DNA from: Chlorobium sp.
GTDB taxonomy: Bacteria > Bacteroidota > Chlorobiia > Chlorobiales > Chlorobiaceae
Length of the DNA stretch: 26,868 nucleotides
Direction of reading: 5' to 3'
Assembly (NCBI GenBank): GCA_028278005.1
Contig: JANQFD010000086.1
Location: 1-26,868, forward strand
This document shows, one piece after another, positions 1 to 8,605 of this stretch. Position numbers and translations under genes: made by a program. Under the pieces are notes generated by a model. The model saw only the letters and a list, made by a program, of their open reading frames with translations, ran no database searches and was not told the DNA's origin. The first letter of the stretch is position 1. Every line of letters starts with the position of its first letter.

Positions 1-43
1 CAGTCCTTTATGCGGGCACACTCCATCCAGGCGCTTTAGCACC

Positions 44-1429
44 ATGGCAAAGTCAGCCTCCCGTTATGTCTGCAGCACCTGTGGCGCCGTATCGCTTAAA
101 TATTCGGGCAAGTGTTTTTCCTGTCTGAGCTGGGGAACCCTTGAGGAATCCCCTTTTGAAGAAACCTTGCCCGAACAGAACCGGAAAGCACAGGCGAAAA
201 ATCTTCCGCAATCGGAAAAACTGCTGCCGGGAGGCTGTGCCCTGCCTCCGGAAAGAGTTACAACAGGCATACGTGAACTGGATCGTGTGCTTGGTGGCGG
301 ATTGATGCCCGACTCGGTCGTACTTATAGGCGGTGAACCAGGCATCGGGAAATCAACGCTGATGCTTCAGCTTGGAAGACATTTGTCTCTCTCCGGGATA
401 CTGTATATTTCCGGTGAGGAATCCACCTCACAGATCAGGGATCGTGCCAAAAGACTTTCCATTGAATCGAACAATATCAGGCTTGTTCCGGAGGTTAATC
501 TCGAAAAAATCCTCGGCGTCATCGAGCGCGACCAGCCTGACATTGTAATTATCGACTCAATCCAGACCATATATTCCGGAGAGTATCAGAGTTCTGCCGG
601 ATCGTTAACCCAGATACGCGAATGCACGGCGGGCCTTATCCATGCCGCCAAAAATCGCAATTTCATACTGCTTGTCGTAGGTCACATCACAAAAACCGGT
701 TCACTTGCAGGCCCGAAAACTCTGGAACACATGGTAGATACCGTTCTGCAGTTCGAAGGAGAGAGTTACCAACGGCACAGGATAATCCGTTCGGCAAAAA
801 ACCGCTTTGGCCCCACAAACGAGATAGGCGTTTTCCGCATGGAGGATAAAGGACTTGAAGAGGTGACAAATCCTTCGGAGTTCTTCATATCCGGACGCTC
901 GAAAGGCATACCCGGCAACTCGATATTTACTGCCATTGAAGGGTCGAGAGCGCTTCTGGTAGAAGTCCAGGCACTGGTAAGCAAGACCAATTACTCAATG
1001 CCTCAAAGAATAAGCTCCGGTTTCGATCTTAAACGCATTACCATCATCCTTGCTGTACTTGAAAAACGTCTTGGCATACCAACATGGGACAAGGATGTAT
1101 TTATCAAGGTTGCAGGTGGCCTGAAACTGGTTGAACCTGCCGCTGATCTGGCAGTTGCGGCAGCGGTCGTGTCCGGAATACAAAACGTTTCACTGGCATC
1201 CACAATGGCTTGTGCAGGCGAAATAGGACTTTCCGGCGAATTAAGAGGAATAAACGACGGCGAAAGACGAATTCGTGAAGCTGCTCACCTCGGTTTTTCC
1301 ACCATACTCATGCCTCAGGCCAATATCAGGGAATTGAACAATGCCGCCCGCAAGCTTCCGATAACGGTCACAGGATGTAAAACGGTGCATGAAGCTATGG
1401 ATCGCATGAATCTTGAAGGCAACTGGTAA
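44..1429 (+). CDS. radA: DNA repair protein RadA (branch-migration ATPase)
   Basis: RadA is a RecA-related ATPase that helps process recombination intermediates and stalled forks. Three parts are visible. An N-terminal zinc finger has Cys10, Cys13, Cys24 and Cys27. A RecA-like core has Walker A GGEPGIGKST at 96-105, a Walker B region DIVIIDS near 166-172 and the RadA-specific KNRFG motif at 252-256. A C-terminal Lon-like domain contains GGLKLVEPAADLA. At 461 residues it has the usual family length. The ATG at 44 is chosen because the zinc finger follows at the normal distance, although the frame stays open to the window edge and the Shine-Dalgarno sequence is weak. Expected to be soluble and cytoplasmic. 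It is the first gene of the rightward group, and an AT-rich hairpin with a T run follows at 1522-1563. Confidence 0.97.
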   Translation: MAKSASRYVCSTCGAVSLKYSGKCFSCLSWGTLEESPFEETLPEQNRKAQAKNLPQSEKLLPGGCALPPERVTTGIRELDRVLGGGLMPDSVVLIGGEPGIGKSTLMLQLGRHLSLSGILYISGEESTSQIRDRAKRLSIESNNIRLVPEVNLEKILGVIERDQPDIVIIDSIQTIYSGEYQSSAGSLTQIRECTAGLIHAAKNRNFILLVVGHITKTGSLAGPKTLEHMVDTVLQFEGESYQRHRIIRSAKNRFGPTNEIGVFRMEDKGLEEVTNPSEFFISGRSKGIPGNSIFTAIEGSRALLVEVQALVSKTNYSMPQRISSGFDLKRITIILAVLEKRLGIPTWDKDVFIKVAGGLKLVEPAADLAVAAAVVSGIQNVSLASTMACAGEIGLSGELRGINDGERRIREAAHLGFSTILMPQANIRELNNAARKLPITVTGCKTVHEAMDRMNLEGNW

Positions 1430-1521
1430 ACCTTGATCTCCCCAGACCATGCCGGGTTTGGCTTCATAGCGAAAAGCCTTACATTTCTTCGGAAAACGAA
1501 AATCGTCATTGTCATGCGGGC

Positions 1522-1563
1522 AAAAGAAACGTCATTACGATAACGAACGTTGTTTCTTTTTTT
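1522..1563 (+). terminator. Possible terminator after radA
   Basis: Inverted arms AAAAGAAAC (1522-1530) and GTTTCTTTT (1552-1560) flank a 21-nt loop, and Ts continue to 1563. The stem is AT-rich, so this may be a weak terminator or chance. It lies in the 161-bp gap between radA and the next membrane protein gene. Confidence 0.35.
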
Positions 1564-1590
1564 ATCCGGCTTCAAGCAAGTGATTGAATT

Positions 1591-1932
1591 ATGGCTCATA
1601 TTATTCTGATGTGGCTCATCAATGCACTGTCGGTGTATGCCACAGCAAGCCTTCTGGGCGGAATATACGTGAAAAGTTTCTGGTCTGCCCTTATTGTAGC
1701 TCTGGTACTCGGTCTGATCAATGCCGTCGTAAAACCTGTGCTGGTCTTTTTTTCCATTCCTTTTATTATTGTTACGCTCGGACTTTTTTTGCTGGTCATC
1801 AACGCGCTGATGCTGATGTTGTCCGCCGCTCTGGTGGAAGGATTTTCGGTTGCAGGATTTGGATGGGCTGTCCTCGGCTCCCTGGTCATCAGCCTTGTCT
1901 CCTGGATGATAAGTACTGTTTTCAATATTTAG
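1591..1932 (+). CDS. Phage holin family 4 / YvlD-like membrane protein
   Basis: A 113-residue protein made almost entirely of hydrophobic segments. It has about four predicted membrane helices separated by short turns, and an internal LGLINAVVKPVL segment typical of PF04020 (the so-called phage holin superfamily IV, YvlD-like). Despite the family name these are ordinary chromosomal inner-membrane proteins of unknown function, and nothing phage-like surrounds it. The ATG at 1591 places the first helix right at the N-terminus; no clear Shine-Dalgarno sequence is seen. It lies between radA and a BchC-like gene on the same strand, with 33 bp to the next start, so co-transcription with the following operon is possible. 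Confidence 0.85.
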   Translation: MAHIILMWLINALSVYATASLLGGIYVKSFWSALIVALVLGLINAVVKPVLVFFSIPFIIVTLGLFLLVINALMLMLSAALVEGFSVAGFGWAVLGSLVISLVSWMISTVFNI

Positions 1933-1965
1933 GTTCATTAAAATTTTCACGGTATAGCGATCATT

Positions 1966-2922
1966 ATGCAAGGTCAGGCACAGGCAATAGTTCTCCCGAA
2001 GGCAAACAAGCTCAGGCTCAGCAATGTCCCCTATAATGCTGACAGCCCCAAAGATATCCTGGTTAAAACCATCGCCACCACCATCACACCCGGGCTCGAT
2101 CGCCTGTTGCTTACCAATAAACCCGTTTCACACAAGGTGTTGAACTACCCGATCTTGCTGGGAAGCGAGATGATCGGTCAGGTCATGGAAACAGGCTCGG
2201 ATGTCACCTCTGTAGAACCGGGTGATTTTGTGTATACTTTTAATGGAAACAGATGGACCGGGGTTGAATCATACTACGGTTGTCATGCCGAAATGGTTCC
2301 CACATCATCTGAAAACGTGTTGACGCTCGGACGTCAGCCGATACACCGTGACCTGCTTACCGGACTCCTCGCATATGTTATTTCCGCCGTGGAAAAAGCC
2401 CGGCTCGACACATCAAGCAGGGTTCTTATACTGGGACTCGGCTCGGTCGGCCTGATGGCGGCAGAATATCTGCGCGTTAAAGGGATCGGTTCGATCGATG
2501 CTCTTGAGAATTTCGGAATTCGCGGACAACTTTCCTGTGCCGATAATATCGCTATGCAGGTCAATGATTTCACAAGTGATTTCGATGATGGTTATGACCT
2601 GATCATTGAAGCCACAGGACGCATATTGCTGATCGAAAAAGCCATACGGCTTTTAAAACCGAAAGGATCCATCCTGCTTATGGGGAACTATGAGGTGCTT
2701 GCCTATGATTACCGGCTCATCCAGCGTAAAGAACCTGTGATTATCTGCTCAAACATCACAACCCGTGAGCACCTCGTTTCTTCCCAGAAACTCCTTGAAA
2801 GTGACCGTATCGAAAGCGAGAAATTTTTTACCAATGTTTTCGCGATCAATCAGTTCGAGCTTGCCTACAGGGTTGCCCTTGATAGCAAGGAAGCAATTAA
2901 AACGGTCATCAGCTGGATTTAA
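1966..2922 (+). CDS. bchC: BchC-like MDR dehydrogenase (putative 3-hydroxyethyl bacteriochlorophyllide a dehydrogenase)
   Basis: A medium-chain dehydrogenase/reductase of 318 residues. The N-terminal GroES-like half carries LLGSEMIGQV where zinc MDR enzymes have GHE, and the catalytic zinc ligands are absent. A Rossmann motif LGLGSVGLM lies near residue 156. The motif order resembles Rhodobacter BchC: an ITPGLDRLL segment, YPILLGSEMIG, and a C-terminal end of the type KTVISWI against KMILDW. BchC oxidises the 3-(1-hydroxyethyl) group to acetyl late in bacteriochlorophyll a synthesis. I identify it by remembered family pattern, not by alignment, so another zinc-less MDR enzyme is possible. Its stop is 3 bp before the ABC ATPase start, so the two genes are very probably one operon, which is an unusual neighbour for bchC. 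Confidence 0.55.
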   Translation: MQGQAQAIVLPKANKLRLSNVPYNADSPKDILVKTIATTITPGLDRLLLTNKPVSHKVLNYPILLGSEMIGQVMETGSDVTSVEPGDFVYTFNGNRWTGVESYYGCHAEMVPTSSENVLTLGRQPIHRDLLTGLLAYVISAVEKARLDTSSRVLILGLGSVGLMAAEYLRVKGIGSIDALENFGIRGQLSCADNIAMQVNDFTSDFDDGYDLIIEATGRILLIEKAIRLLKPKGSILLMGNYEVLAYDYRLIQRKEPVIICSNITTREHLVSSQKLLESDRIESEKFFTNVFAINQFELAYRVALDSKEAIKTVISWI

Positions 2923-2925
2923 CCG

Positions 2926-4464
2926 ATGAATGCTATAGGCTTATCCGGGGTATCCAAACAGTTTGGCAGGTTCTGGGCCAACCGTGACATTTCTCTCAAC
3001 ATAGGATCGGGTTCCATTCATGCAATAGTAGGAGAAAACGGTGCGGGGAAAAGCACCCTTATCCGGATGATTTACGGGCTCCTGACACCTACTGACGGTT
3101 CGATATCCGTCAATGGCCATGTTGTCAGATTCACCTCTCCAAGACAGGCGATCGCCGCCGGTATCGGTATGGTTCACCAACATTTCATGCTGATCCCTGA
3201 TCTGACCGTTACGGAAAATATCATTCTTGGAGACGAGCGCAGTGCGCTGTTTGCAACTCTGGACAGAAAACAAGCTGCACGAAAGATTAAAACTATTTCG
3301 GAAAACCATGGCCTGGAGATTGATCCGGCCATCCCTGTCTCAGAACTATCGGTAGGAGAAGAACAGCGGGTGGAAATCCTCAAACTCCTTTATCGCGAAG
3401 CAAACATTCTTATTCTTGATGAACCTACGGCCGTCCTCACCCCTTCCGAAACCGGACAGCTTTTCGCAACGCTCAAATCACTCCGCAATAATGGCAAAAC
3501 GGTGATCCTGGTCACTCACAAGCTGGACGAAGTACTCAGCGTATCCGACATGGTCAGCGTTATGCGCAAAGGTCGCATCGCAGCCACCGAACAAACTTCT
3601 TCGGTGACCAAAGGCGATCTTGCAAACCTGATGGTGGGAAGAAATGTGCTGCTCAGGACAGAAAATCCACCGGAAAAAACCGGTAAACTTGTCCTGAAAG
3701 TCTCTGACCTGCAGTACAGGGATGCCAGAGGCCGCCAGAAACTCAACGGCCTTTCATTTGAGATAAGCTCCGGTGAAATTTACGGTATTGCGGGGGTAGA
3801 AGGTAACGGCCAGAGTGAATTGCTTGCAATGCTCTGGGGAATGATTGAACCGGGAAGTGCGACAAGCGGCTCGATAACGGTTGACAACATCACTCTTTCC
3901 TCTAAAACCCCGGCCGAAATAGCGGCTGCCGGAGTATCCCTTATACCTGAAGATCGATTGAAACATGCGGTGATCGGAGAATTCGCGGTGGGCGAAAACA
4001 TGATTTTCGGGCGTCATAGAGAAAAAAAATTTCGAAGATTTGGCGGTTTCGATACAAACAGCATCCGCAGCTATACGAATACAATGATCGAGCGATACGA
4101 CATTCGATACGACAAACAGAGCAATCCCTCCCTTTCCAGCCTTTCAGGCGGTAATCAACAGAAGATCGTCCTTGCGAGAGAAATTGAACGCCCAGGGCTC
4201 AAGCTTCTCATCCTTGCCCAGCCCACAAGGGGGGTTGATATCGGGGCAATTGAGATGATTCACAAAAAAATCATTGCTACCAGGGACAAAGGCATAGCCA
4301 TTCTCCTTGTCTCTTCAGAACTCGATGAAATCATCTCCCTGTCAACAAGAATCGGCTGCATCTACAAAGGTGCCATTCGTCAGGAGTTTTCGCCGGAGGA
4401 TGTCCGGAAAGGACGATCCAGCGAGCAGGATTTCGAAAAAGAAATCGGCATGTTTATTACATGA
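2926..4464 (+). CDS. ABC importer ATPase, nucleoside/BMP type (NupO/YufO-like), two fused cassettes
   Basis: A 512-residue protein with two ABC domains, as in sugar and nucleoside importers. The first has Walker A GENGAGKSTL at 36-45, signature LSVGEEQRVEIL and Walker B ILILDEPTAVLT. The second has the degenerate P-loop GVEGNGQSELL, signature LSGGNQQK and the AQPTRGVDIGAIE segment characteristic of the YufO/NupO/PnrA-linked nucleoside branch rather than the ribose branch. It should energise uptake through the adjacent permease at the inner membrane. The start follows the BchC-like stop by 3 bp, and the stop overlaps the permease start in an ATGA junction, so translation is coupled on both sides. 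Substrate specificity is inferred from subfamily motifs only. Confidence 0.9.
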   Translation: MNAIGLSGVSKQFGRFWANRDISLNIGSGSIHAIVGENGAGKSTLIRMIYGLLTPTDGSISVNGHVVRFTSPRQAIAAGIGMVHQHFMLIPDLTVTENIILGDERSALFATLDRKQAARKIKTISENHGLEIDPAIPVSELSVGEEQRVEILKLLYREANILILDEPTAVLTPSETGQLFATLKSLRNNGKTVILVTHKLDEVLSVSDMVSVMRKGRIAATEQTSSVTKGDLANLMVGRNVLLRTENPPEKTGKLVLKVSDLQYRDARGRQKLNGLSFEISSGEIYGIAGVEGNGQSELLAMLWGMIEPGSATSGSITVDNITLSSKTPAEIAAAGVSLIPEDRLKHAVIGEFAVGENMIFGRHREKKFRRFGGFDTNSIRSYTNTMIERYDIRYDKQSNPSLSSLSGGNQQKIVLAREIERPGLKLLILAQPTRGVDIGAIEMIHKKIIATRDKGIAILLVSSELDEIISLSTRIGCIYKGAIRQEFSPEDVRKGRSSEQDFEKEIGMFIT

Positions 4465-5501
4465 AACCCGTTTCCGTCATGCGAAAGAGAATCATAAGCC
4501 TTGTTGCGCCGCTTTTTGCTGTTATGACTGCGCTTCTGCTGAGCACCTTGCTCATTGCAGCAACCGGGCGAAATCCATTGATGATCTATCATAAAATGCT
4601 TTCCATGACCTTCGGCTCGGATTACGGAACCGGGCAGATTGTTTTCCGTACAACATCCCTGCTTTTAACCGGCCTTGCGGTCGCTATACCTTTCAGGGTG
4701 AAGCTTTTCAACATCGGGGGGGAAGGTCAGGTACTTGCAGGCGTTTTTGCAGCTGCGTTTACCGGCATACTGTTACCTCCTCAGACACATCCTTTGATTG
4801 CAATATCCATTTGCTCCATCTCGGCAATGCTTGCCGGAAGCATGCTTGCCCTGTTGGCGGGATGGCTGAAAGTCCGTCTGGGCATCAATGAGGTCATATC
4901 AACCATCATGCTTAATTTTATAGCACAGGCATTTGTCGGCTATATGCTTACCTGGCACCTGTCGGTACCTTCTACCGTGCATACTCCTGAAATCGTTCAA
5001 TCCGCGCAGATACCCATGGCAGACGCCGTTATCGGTATCTGGCGCAATTCACCCGCAAACATGAGTACCGTATTGGCACTTGCCGCATGTCTGGGGACAT
5101 GGATCGTGATATTCAAGTCCACCGCGGGTTACGAGATGAGAGCGGCAGGCCTCCAGCCGGAAGCAGCAAGGTACGGCGGCATAAACACCGATGCCCATAT
5201 ACTTAAAGCGATGGCTGCAGGTGGAGCCATGGCAGGGCTGGTTTCGACAAACCTCGTTCTCGGTTACAAGCATTTCTATGAAGCCGGGCTCGGCAGCGGG
5301 ATCGGATTCATAGGTATCGCAGTAGCGTTGCTTGCCTATGCCCACCCCCTGTGGATCATTCCTTCGGCCCTTCTGTTCGGTTTTCTGGAGTACGGCGGGC
5401 TTACCGTGAACGCTTATGTACCGAAAGACATTTTCATGATGGTACAGGCAGTTACGATCCTGATGGTACTCGTCCTGACGAAAAAGCCCAAGAGACCTTA
5501 G
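4461..5501 (+). CDS. ABC importer permease, nucleoside/BMP type (NupP/YufP-like)
   Basis: A 346-residue polytopic membrane protein of the BPD_transp_2 type. Diagnostic segments are LLLTGLAVAIPFRVKLFNIGGEGQ near 75-95, MLNFIAQAFVGYML, and the cytoplasmic coupling stretch EMRAAGLQPEAARYGGI, all typical of NupP-like permeases. The start overlaps the ATPase stop by 4 bp. Related systems normally add a second permease (NupQ type) and a BMP-family substrate-binding lipoprotein; neither follows here. The gene instead ends at a TAG that overlaps the stop of the convergent CLC gene. The importer therefore needs partners encoded elsewhere, or works as a homodimer of this permease. Confidence 0.9.
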   Translation: MKPVSVMRKRIISLVAPLFAVMTALLLSTLLIAATGRNPLMIYHKMLSMTFGSDYGTGQIVFRTTSLLLTGLAVAIPFRVKLFNIGGEGQVLAGVFAAAFTGILLPPQTHPLIAISICSISAMLAGSMLALLAGWLKVRLGINEVISTIMLNFIAQAFVGYMLTWHLSVPSTVHTPEIVQSAQIPMADAVIGIWRNSPANMSTVLALAACLGTWIVIFKSTAGYEMRAAGLQPEAARYGGINTDAHILKAMAAGGAMAGLVSTNLVLGYKHFYEAGLGSGIGFIGIAVALLAYAHPLWIIPSALLFGFLEYGGLTVNAYVPKDIFMMVQAVTILMVLVLTKKPKRP

Positions 5502-7381
5502 GAGTCCGAACGGCTGTCCATATCCGAACCGTAAAGATTCATCTGTTTTCTATAATAGGAAAATGCCTGTTCCTGACGGACAACTCCGAGCAGTTTATCG
5601 GATTTGCGGGAAAGCACGGGAATGATATCGTAATCAGTCAGCTCGAACAGTTTTAGTGCCTCATCCAGCTTTGACGTATCATACAGCAGCGGTACATCCT
5701 TTTTGACAATATCTTCCGCTATAAGCCCGGTAAACGGCCCCTCTTTGAGCAGGATGCTCATTTCTTCAAGCCTGATTATGCCCACAAACTCGTCTTCCTC
5801 GGTTGTCACAAGAAAATTGGATTCAGGAGTATTGTGAAACACATCGATAATTTTCTCGGCTCGTGTAACATCCCGGAACCTTACATAGCTGGTTTTCATG
5901 ATGTCAAGGATGCTGATATTCTCGGCTACGGAAAGGGCGATACCATATCCGACCCGAACCCCCTCCTTTTCGAGCACGTAAGTTTCCATCGAGTAATCGT
6001 AGGCTATCCGGGCGATAAGTGCTGCGGTAACTGCAGCAAACATGATGGGCAGTACAATTTCATATTCTCCGGTCACTTCGAAAAGAATCAGAATAACCGT
6101 CAACGGCGCACGGATAATACCGGCAGTCAGTGCCCCCATACCCACCAGAGCATAAGCGCCGGATGTAGCGGTGATATCCGGAAAAAGAGCATGCACAAGG
6201 TTTCCGAACATCCCGCCGAGCATAGCACCCATCTTCATTGCGGGAGCGAACATGCCGCCCGAACCACCGGAACCGACACTGAACGCAGCAACAACAGGCT
6301 TGAGCAGATATACCCCGACCATGTTCAACCATGTCTCGGTTCCTCTGACCGCATTGTCGATCACTTCGTAGCTGTACCCGTACAATCCTGGAAGCCACAT
6401 ACAGATCAGCCCGGTCAGAAGCCCGCCGATGGCCGGCATCGCCCAAACAGGTATTCTGCGTTTTTTTTCAATTCTCTGAAAAGACTCTTCGATCCTGTAA
6501 TACACCTTGATAAACATAACGGCAGAGAGACCGGCAAGTACCCCCAGTATGAAGTAAAAAAGGAGTTCGCTGTTTGAAACAAGGCTGTAATCCGGAACCT
6601 GAAAAGTAGGTGAGTTTCCGAGATAGCTCCTCGATACCACGGTTCCGATAACGGCAGCTATAACAATCGGGCTGAATGTCCTGACACTGAAATCTCCGAG
6701 GATAACCTCTATAGCAAACATGACGCCTCCTATCGGGGCGTTGAAAACCGCTGCGAGCCCGGCCGCCGCTCCACACCCGAGAAGGGTGCGTTTCCTGTCG
6801 GGAGAAAATTTAAGCACCTGCGCAACCGAAGAACCCAACGCAGCTCCCACTTGCGCGATAGGGGCTTCACGACCTCCTCCCCCTCCAGTGCCTATGCTCA
6901 GAACTGAAGTAATGGTTCGATGCAGCCATAGTCTTCTCGGAATGTTTCCCTCATTTTGTGCAACCGCCTTGATCACACTTGCAAGACCGTGTCCGGGCCT
7001 TGCTTTGACAATGAAGGCATTGTAAAGCCCTACAAGCAATCCCCCCAGAGCAGGCACCAGAGGCATCAGCAGACCCCAGTACCCTTCAATTAAAAACGAG
7101 GTTCCGAAAACCTCCAGACCCCCGAAAAAAAAATGGCTGAAAAGCTTGATGGCATCGTGAAAAATAACGGCAACATAACCGGTTGTAACACCGACAAAAA
7201 CCGCAATGAAGAGAAAAGGCAGATCCTGATTGAGATTCAGCTGGACAAGAATATTATCCAGTGTAAGCTTGAAATATTTCTGTGAGGTTCCTTTAAAATA
7301 TCTGCTGCGTCTGAACAGAATATAGAAGAAGGCCCGGAACTTCCTGTTCCAACTGCCTTTTGTTTTCGAGGAACCTTTCAT
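5498..7381 (-). CDS. CLC-family chloride transporter/channel with CBS pair
   Basis: A 627-residue CLC protein. The selectivity-filter region has GREAP at 170-174, keeping the gating glutamate (E172) but with Ala where most have Gly. GSGGSGGMFAP at 370-380 is the second conserved filter motif. Where the classical GSGIP filter serine lies, the sequence reads RPGHGLASVI (about 128-137), as in many bacterial CLCs with CBS domains. After about ten membrane helices, a C-terminal CBS pair (about 490-610) probably binds a nucleotide. The retained glutamate suggests a proton-coupled antiporter rather than an open channel. It is monocistronic and convergent with the ABC permease, sharing 4 bp over the stop codons. 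The start ATG at 7381 is followed by a basic N-terminal tail of about 45 residues. Confidence 0.95.
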   Translation of the reverse strand: MKGSSKTKGSWNRKFRAFFYILFRRSRYFKGTSQKYFKLTLDNILVQLNLNQDLPFLFIAVFVGVTTGYVAVIFHDAIKLFSHFFFGGLEVFGTSFLIEGYWGLLMPLVPALGGLLVGLYNAFIVKARPGHGLASVIKAVAQNEGNIPRRLWLHRTITSVLSIGTGGGGGREAPIAQVGAALGSSVAQVLKFSPDRKRTLLGCGAAAGLAAVFNAPIGGVMFAIEVILGDFSVRTFSPIVIAAVIGTVVSRSYLGNSPTFQVPDYSLVSNSELLFYFILGVLAGLSAVMFIKVYYRIEESFQRIEKKRRIPVWAMPAIGGLLTGLICMWLPGLYGYSYEVIDNAVRGTETWLNMVGVYLLKPVVAAFSVGSGGSGGMFAPAMKMGAMLGGMFGNLVHALFPDITATSGAYALVGMGALTAGIIRAPLTVILILFEVTGEYEIVLPIMFAAVTAALIARIAYDYSMETYVLEKEGVRVGYGIALSVAENISILDIMKTSYVRFRDVTRAEKIIDVFHNTPESNFLVTTEEDEFVGIIRLEEMSILLKEGPFTGLIAEDIVKKDVPLLYDTSKLDEALKLFELTDYDIIPVLSRKSDKLLGVVRQEQAFSYYRKQMNLYGSDMDSRSDS

Positions 7382-7511
7382 GAAGGGGAGTCCGGCTCAG
7401 GAAGCGCTTGTTAGGAGAATCGAATAAAAAAAGGGACCATTGCCATGATGCTCTGCAGCGGCAGGGAAAACAAACAATACCCGTGATATTCGTGTAATAT
7501 AATTGATTATC

Positions 7512-7527
7512 TTGAAAAGCTTTTCAA
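7512..7527. promoter_or_regulatory. Perfect 16-bp palindrome in the divergent CLC/miniprotein gap
   Basis: TTGAAAAGCTTTTCAA is an uninterrupted perfect palindrome. It lies 131 bp upstream of the CLC start and 130 bp upstream of the 55-residue gene, so it could serve as an operator for either. A TATAAT hexamer sits next to it at 7498-7503, without a good -35 on the plus strand. No regulator can be named. Confidence 0.35.
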
Positions 7528-7656
7528 TAAAAAGGCCGCATATCTCCAAATGAGGAACATCCTGACAGCAATAAAGGTTTTGATCTCAGGAAATAGCGTT
7601 ATTATGCGTGCAGTTTTTCATGCAGCTTTTTCGAACCGCGAAGTACATCTGTTACA

Positions 7657-7824
7657 ATGAGCTTTCTTGGAAATATATTCAGTGGAGTCAGGATTTTTTT
7701 TGCCGGCATCTGGCTTGTTATCAGAATCGTGCTTGAATACTTTGGCATTATAACCGATGGCAATGACAGAACAACGGGCATAAAGGATCTTCGGGAAGAG
7801 TATAAAAAAGCCAACTATCGCTGA
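7657..7824 (+). CDS. Small membrane-anchored protein of 55 residues, unknown function
   Basis: An open frame from ATG 7657 to TGA 7822-7824 encodes 55 residues. It starts MSFLGNIFSGVRIFFAGI, continues with one hydrophobic helix (about residues 10-32), and ends in a charged tail DLREEYKKANYR. This layout (amphipathic N-terminus, single helix, charged C-terminus) is that of a real small membrane protein rather than a random frame. The Shine-Dalgarno sequence is poor. An 18-codon frame beginning at ATG 7604 ends with a TGA that overlaps this ATG (ATGA), so translational coupling from a short leader is possible. The gene is convergent with the PASTA gene, 38 bp away. I do not recognise the family. 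Confidence 0.5.
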   Translation: MSFLGNIFSGVRIFFAGIWLVIRIVLEYFGIITDGNDRTTGIKDLREEYKKANYR

Positions 7825-7862
7825 CCCCCCTCCTGCGCACAAATCAGGCTATCGATAAAATC

Positions 7863-8597
7863 TCATTCTTCATCGATCACAACGGTAAGATCGACAACCT
7901 TTCCCGGCTCGACAAGCGCATTGACAGCAGGCTTCTGGTTTATCACCGTGTATGGCACAAGCAACGTCGAGTATTCATACGAAACATTGCCGGTATTCAA
8001 ACCGTTTTCCACAATTATTTCCCGGGCCTGCTTCAGCGACATGCCCAGAACATCCGGCACCGGAATTTTCCGGACTTTCTCGACAATCTTCGCCTTTCCG
8101 ACAACAAGGGAAACAGAAGATCCCGAATAGATAACTGTACCGGGCGATACAGACTGACTGAGCACCCTTCCGTCTTCAGAGGGGTCATAAACCGTCTGCT
8201 GCTGAATATCCTTCACCTCGATATCAAACCGGCCGAGAGTTTGACGAACCTCTTCAAGCGCTCTCCCGTAAAAATCCGGAACAGAAAACTTCGGTTTTTC
8301 CCGTTTGTTGAGTATCAGATAAATTGTCCTCCCCGGCTTTACTTCTGATCCGGCAGAAGGACGCTGGGCAATTACGGTATTCGAATCAATATCACGTATA
8401 TAGCGTACGTTATAACTTTTTTTCCCCGCAAGCCCTTCCGATTTAAGTAGCTCGACTGCCTTATCGTAGCTCATTTTCTCAACGTCCGGAACAGAAACGC
8501 TCTGCCCCTGCAGGGTATATGCAGTCATTACATACTTGTCGAAAACAACGTAAACAACAGCGAGCAAAACAAGTCCGATAAGAACTTTTTTAATCAT
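7863..8597 (-). CDS. Membrane-anchored protein with three PASTA domains
   Basis: The 244-residue product starts with a short basic stretch and one membrane helix (about 4-24), placing the rest in the periplasm. Three PASTA repeats follow at about 36-97, 103-168 and 174-242. Each opens with a VPDVxGxS-like motif and carries an internal SPGT/RPSAG/KPA turn (examples: VPDVEKMSYDKA, VPDVLGMSLKQA). PASTA domains bind peptidoglycan or muropeptides, and are best known on Ser/Thr kinases and penicillin-binding proteins. No kinase or transpeptidase domain is present here, so a wall-sensing or scaffolding role is inferred. It starts 8 bp after the polyprenyl synthase stop, so the two form an operon that links lipid-carrier synthesis with a peptidoglycan-binding protein. 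Confidence 0.92.
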   Translation of the reverse strand: MIKKVLIGLVLLAVVYVVFDKYVMTAYTLQGQSVSVPDVEKMSYDKAVELLKSEGLAGKKSYNVRYIRDIDSNTVIAQRPSAGSEVKPGRTIYLILNKREKPKFSVPDFYGRALEEVRQTLGRFDIEVKDIQQQTVYDPSEDGRVLSQSVSPGTVIYSGSSVSLVVGKAKIVEKVRKIPVPDVLGMSLKQAREIIVENGLNTGNVSYEYSTLLVPYTVINQKPAVNALVEPGKVVDLTVVIDEE

Positions 8598-8605
8598 GAA
8601 CTTTT

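Noticed and set aside
1..39. Twelve open codons ending in TAG just before radA, possible end of an upstream gene
   Set aside because: Too short to support; two other frames are open across the same bases.
1591..1932. Phage holin as evidence of a prophage
   Set aside because: PF04020 proteins are ordinary chromosomal membrane proteins, and no phage gene is nearby.
1315..1971. 218-residue frame on the minus strand
   Set aside because: It runs antisense to the radA end and the whole YvlD-like gene; low-complexity Gln/Asn/Lys content is typical of a shadow frame.
5834..6577. 247-residue frame on the plus strand inside the CLC gene
   Set aside because: The opposite strand encodes an unmistakable CLC protein; the His/Ser/Pro-rich translation matches nothing.
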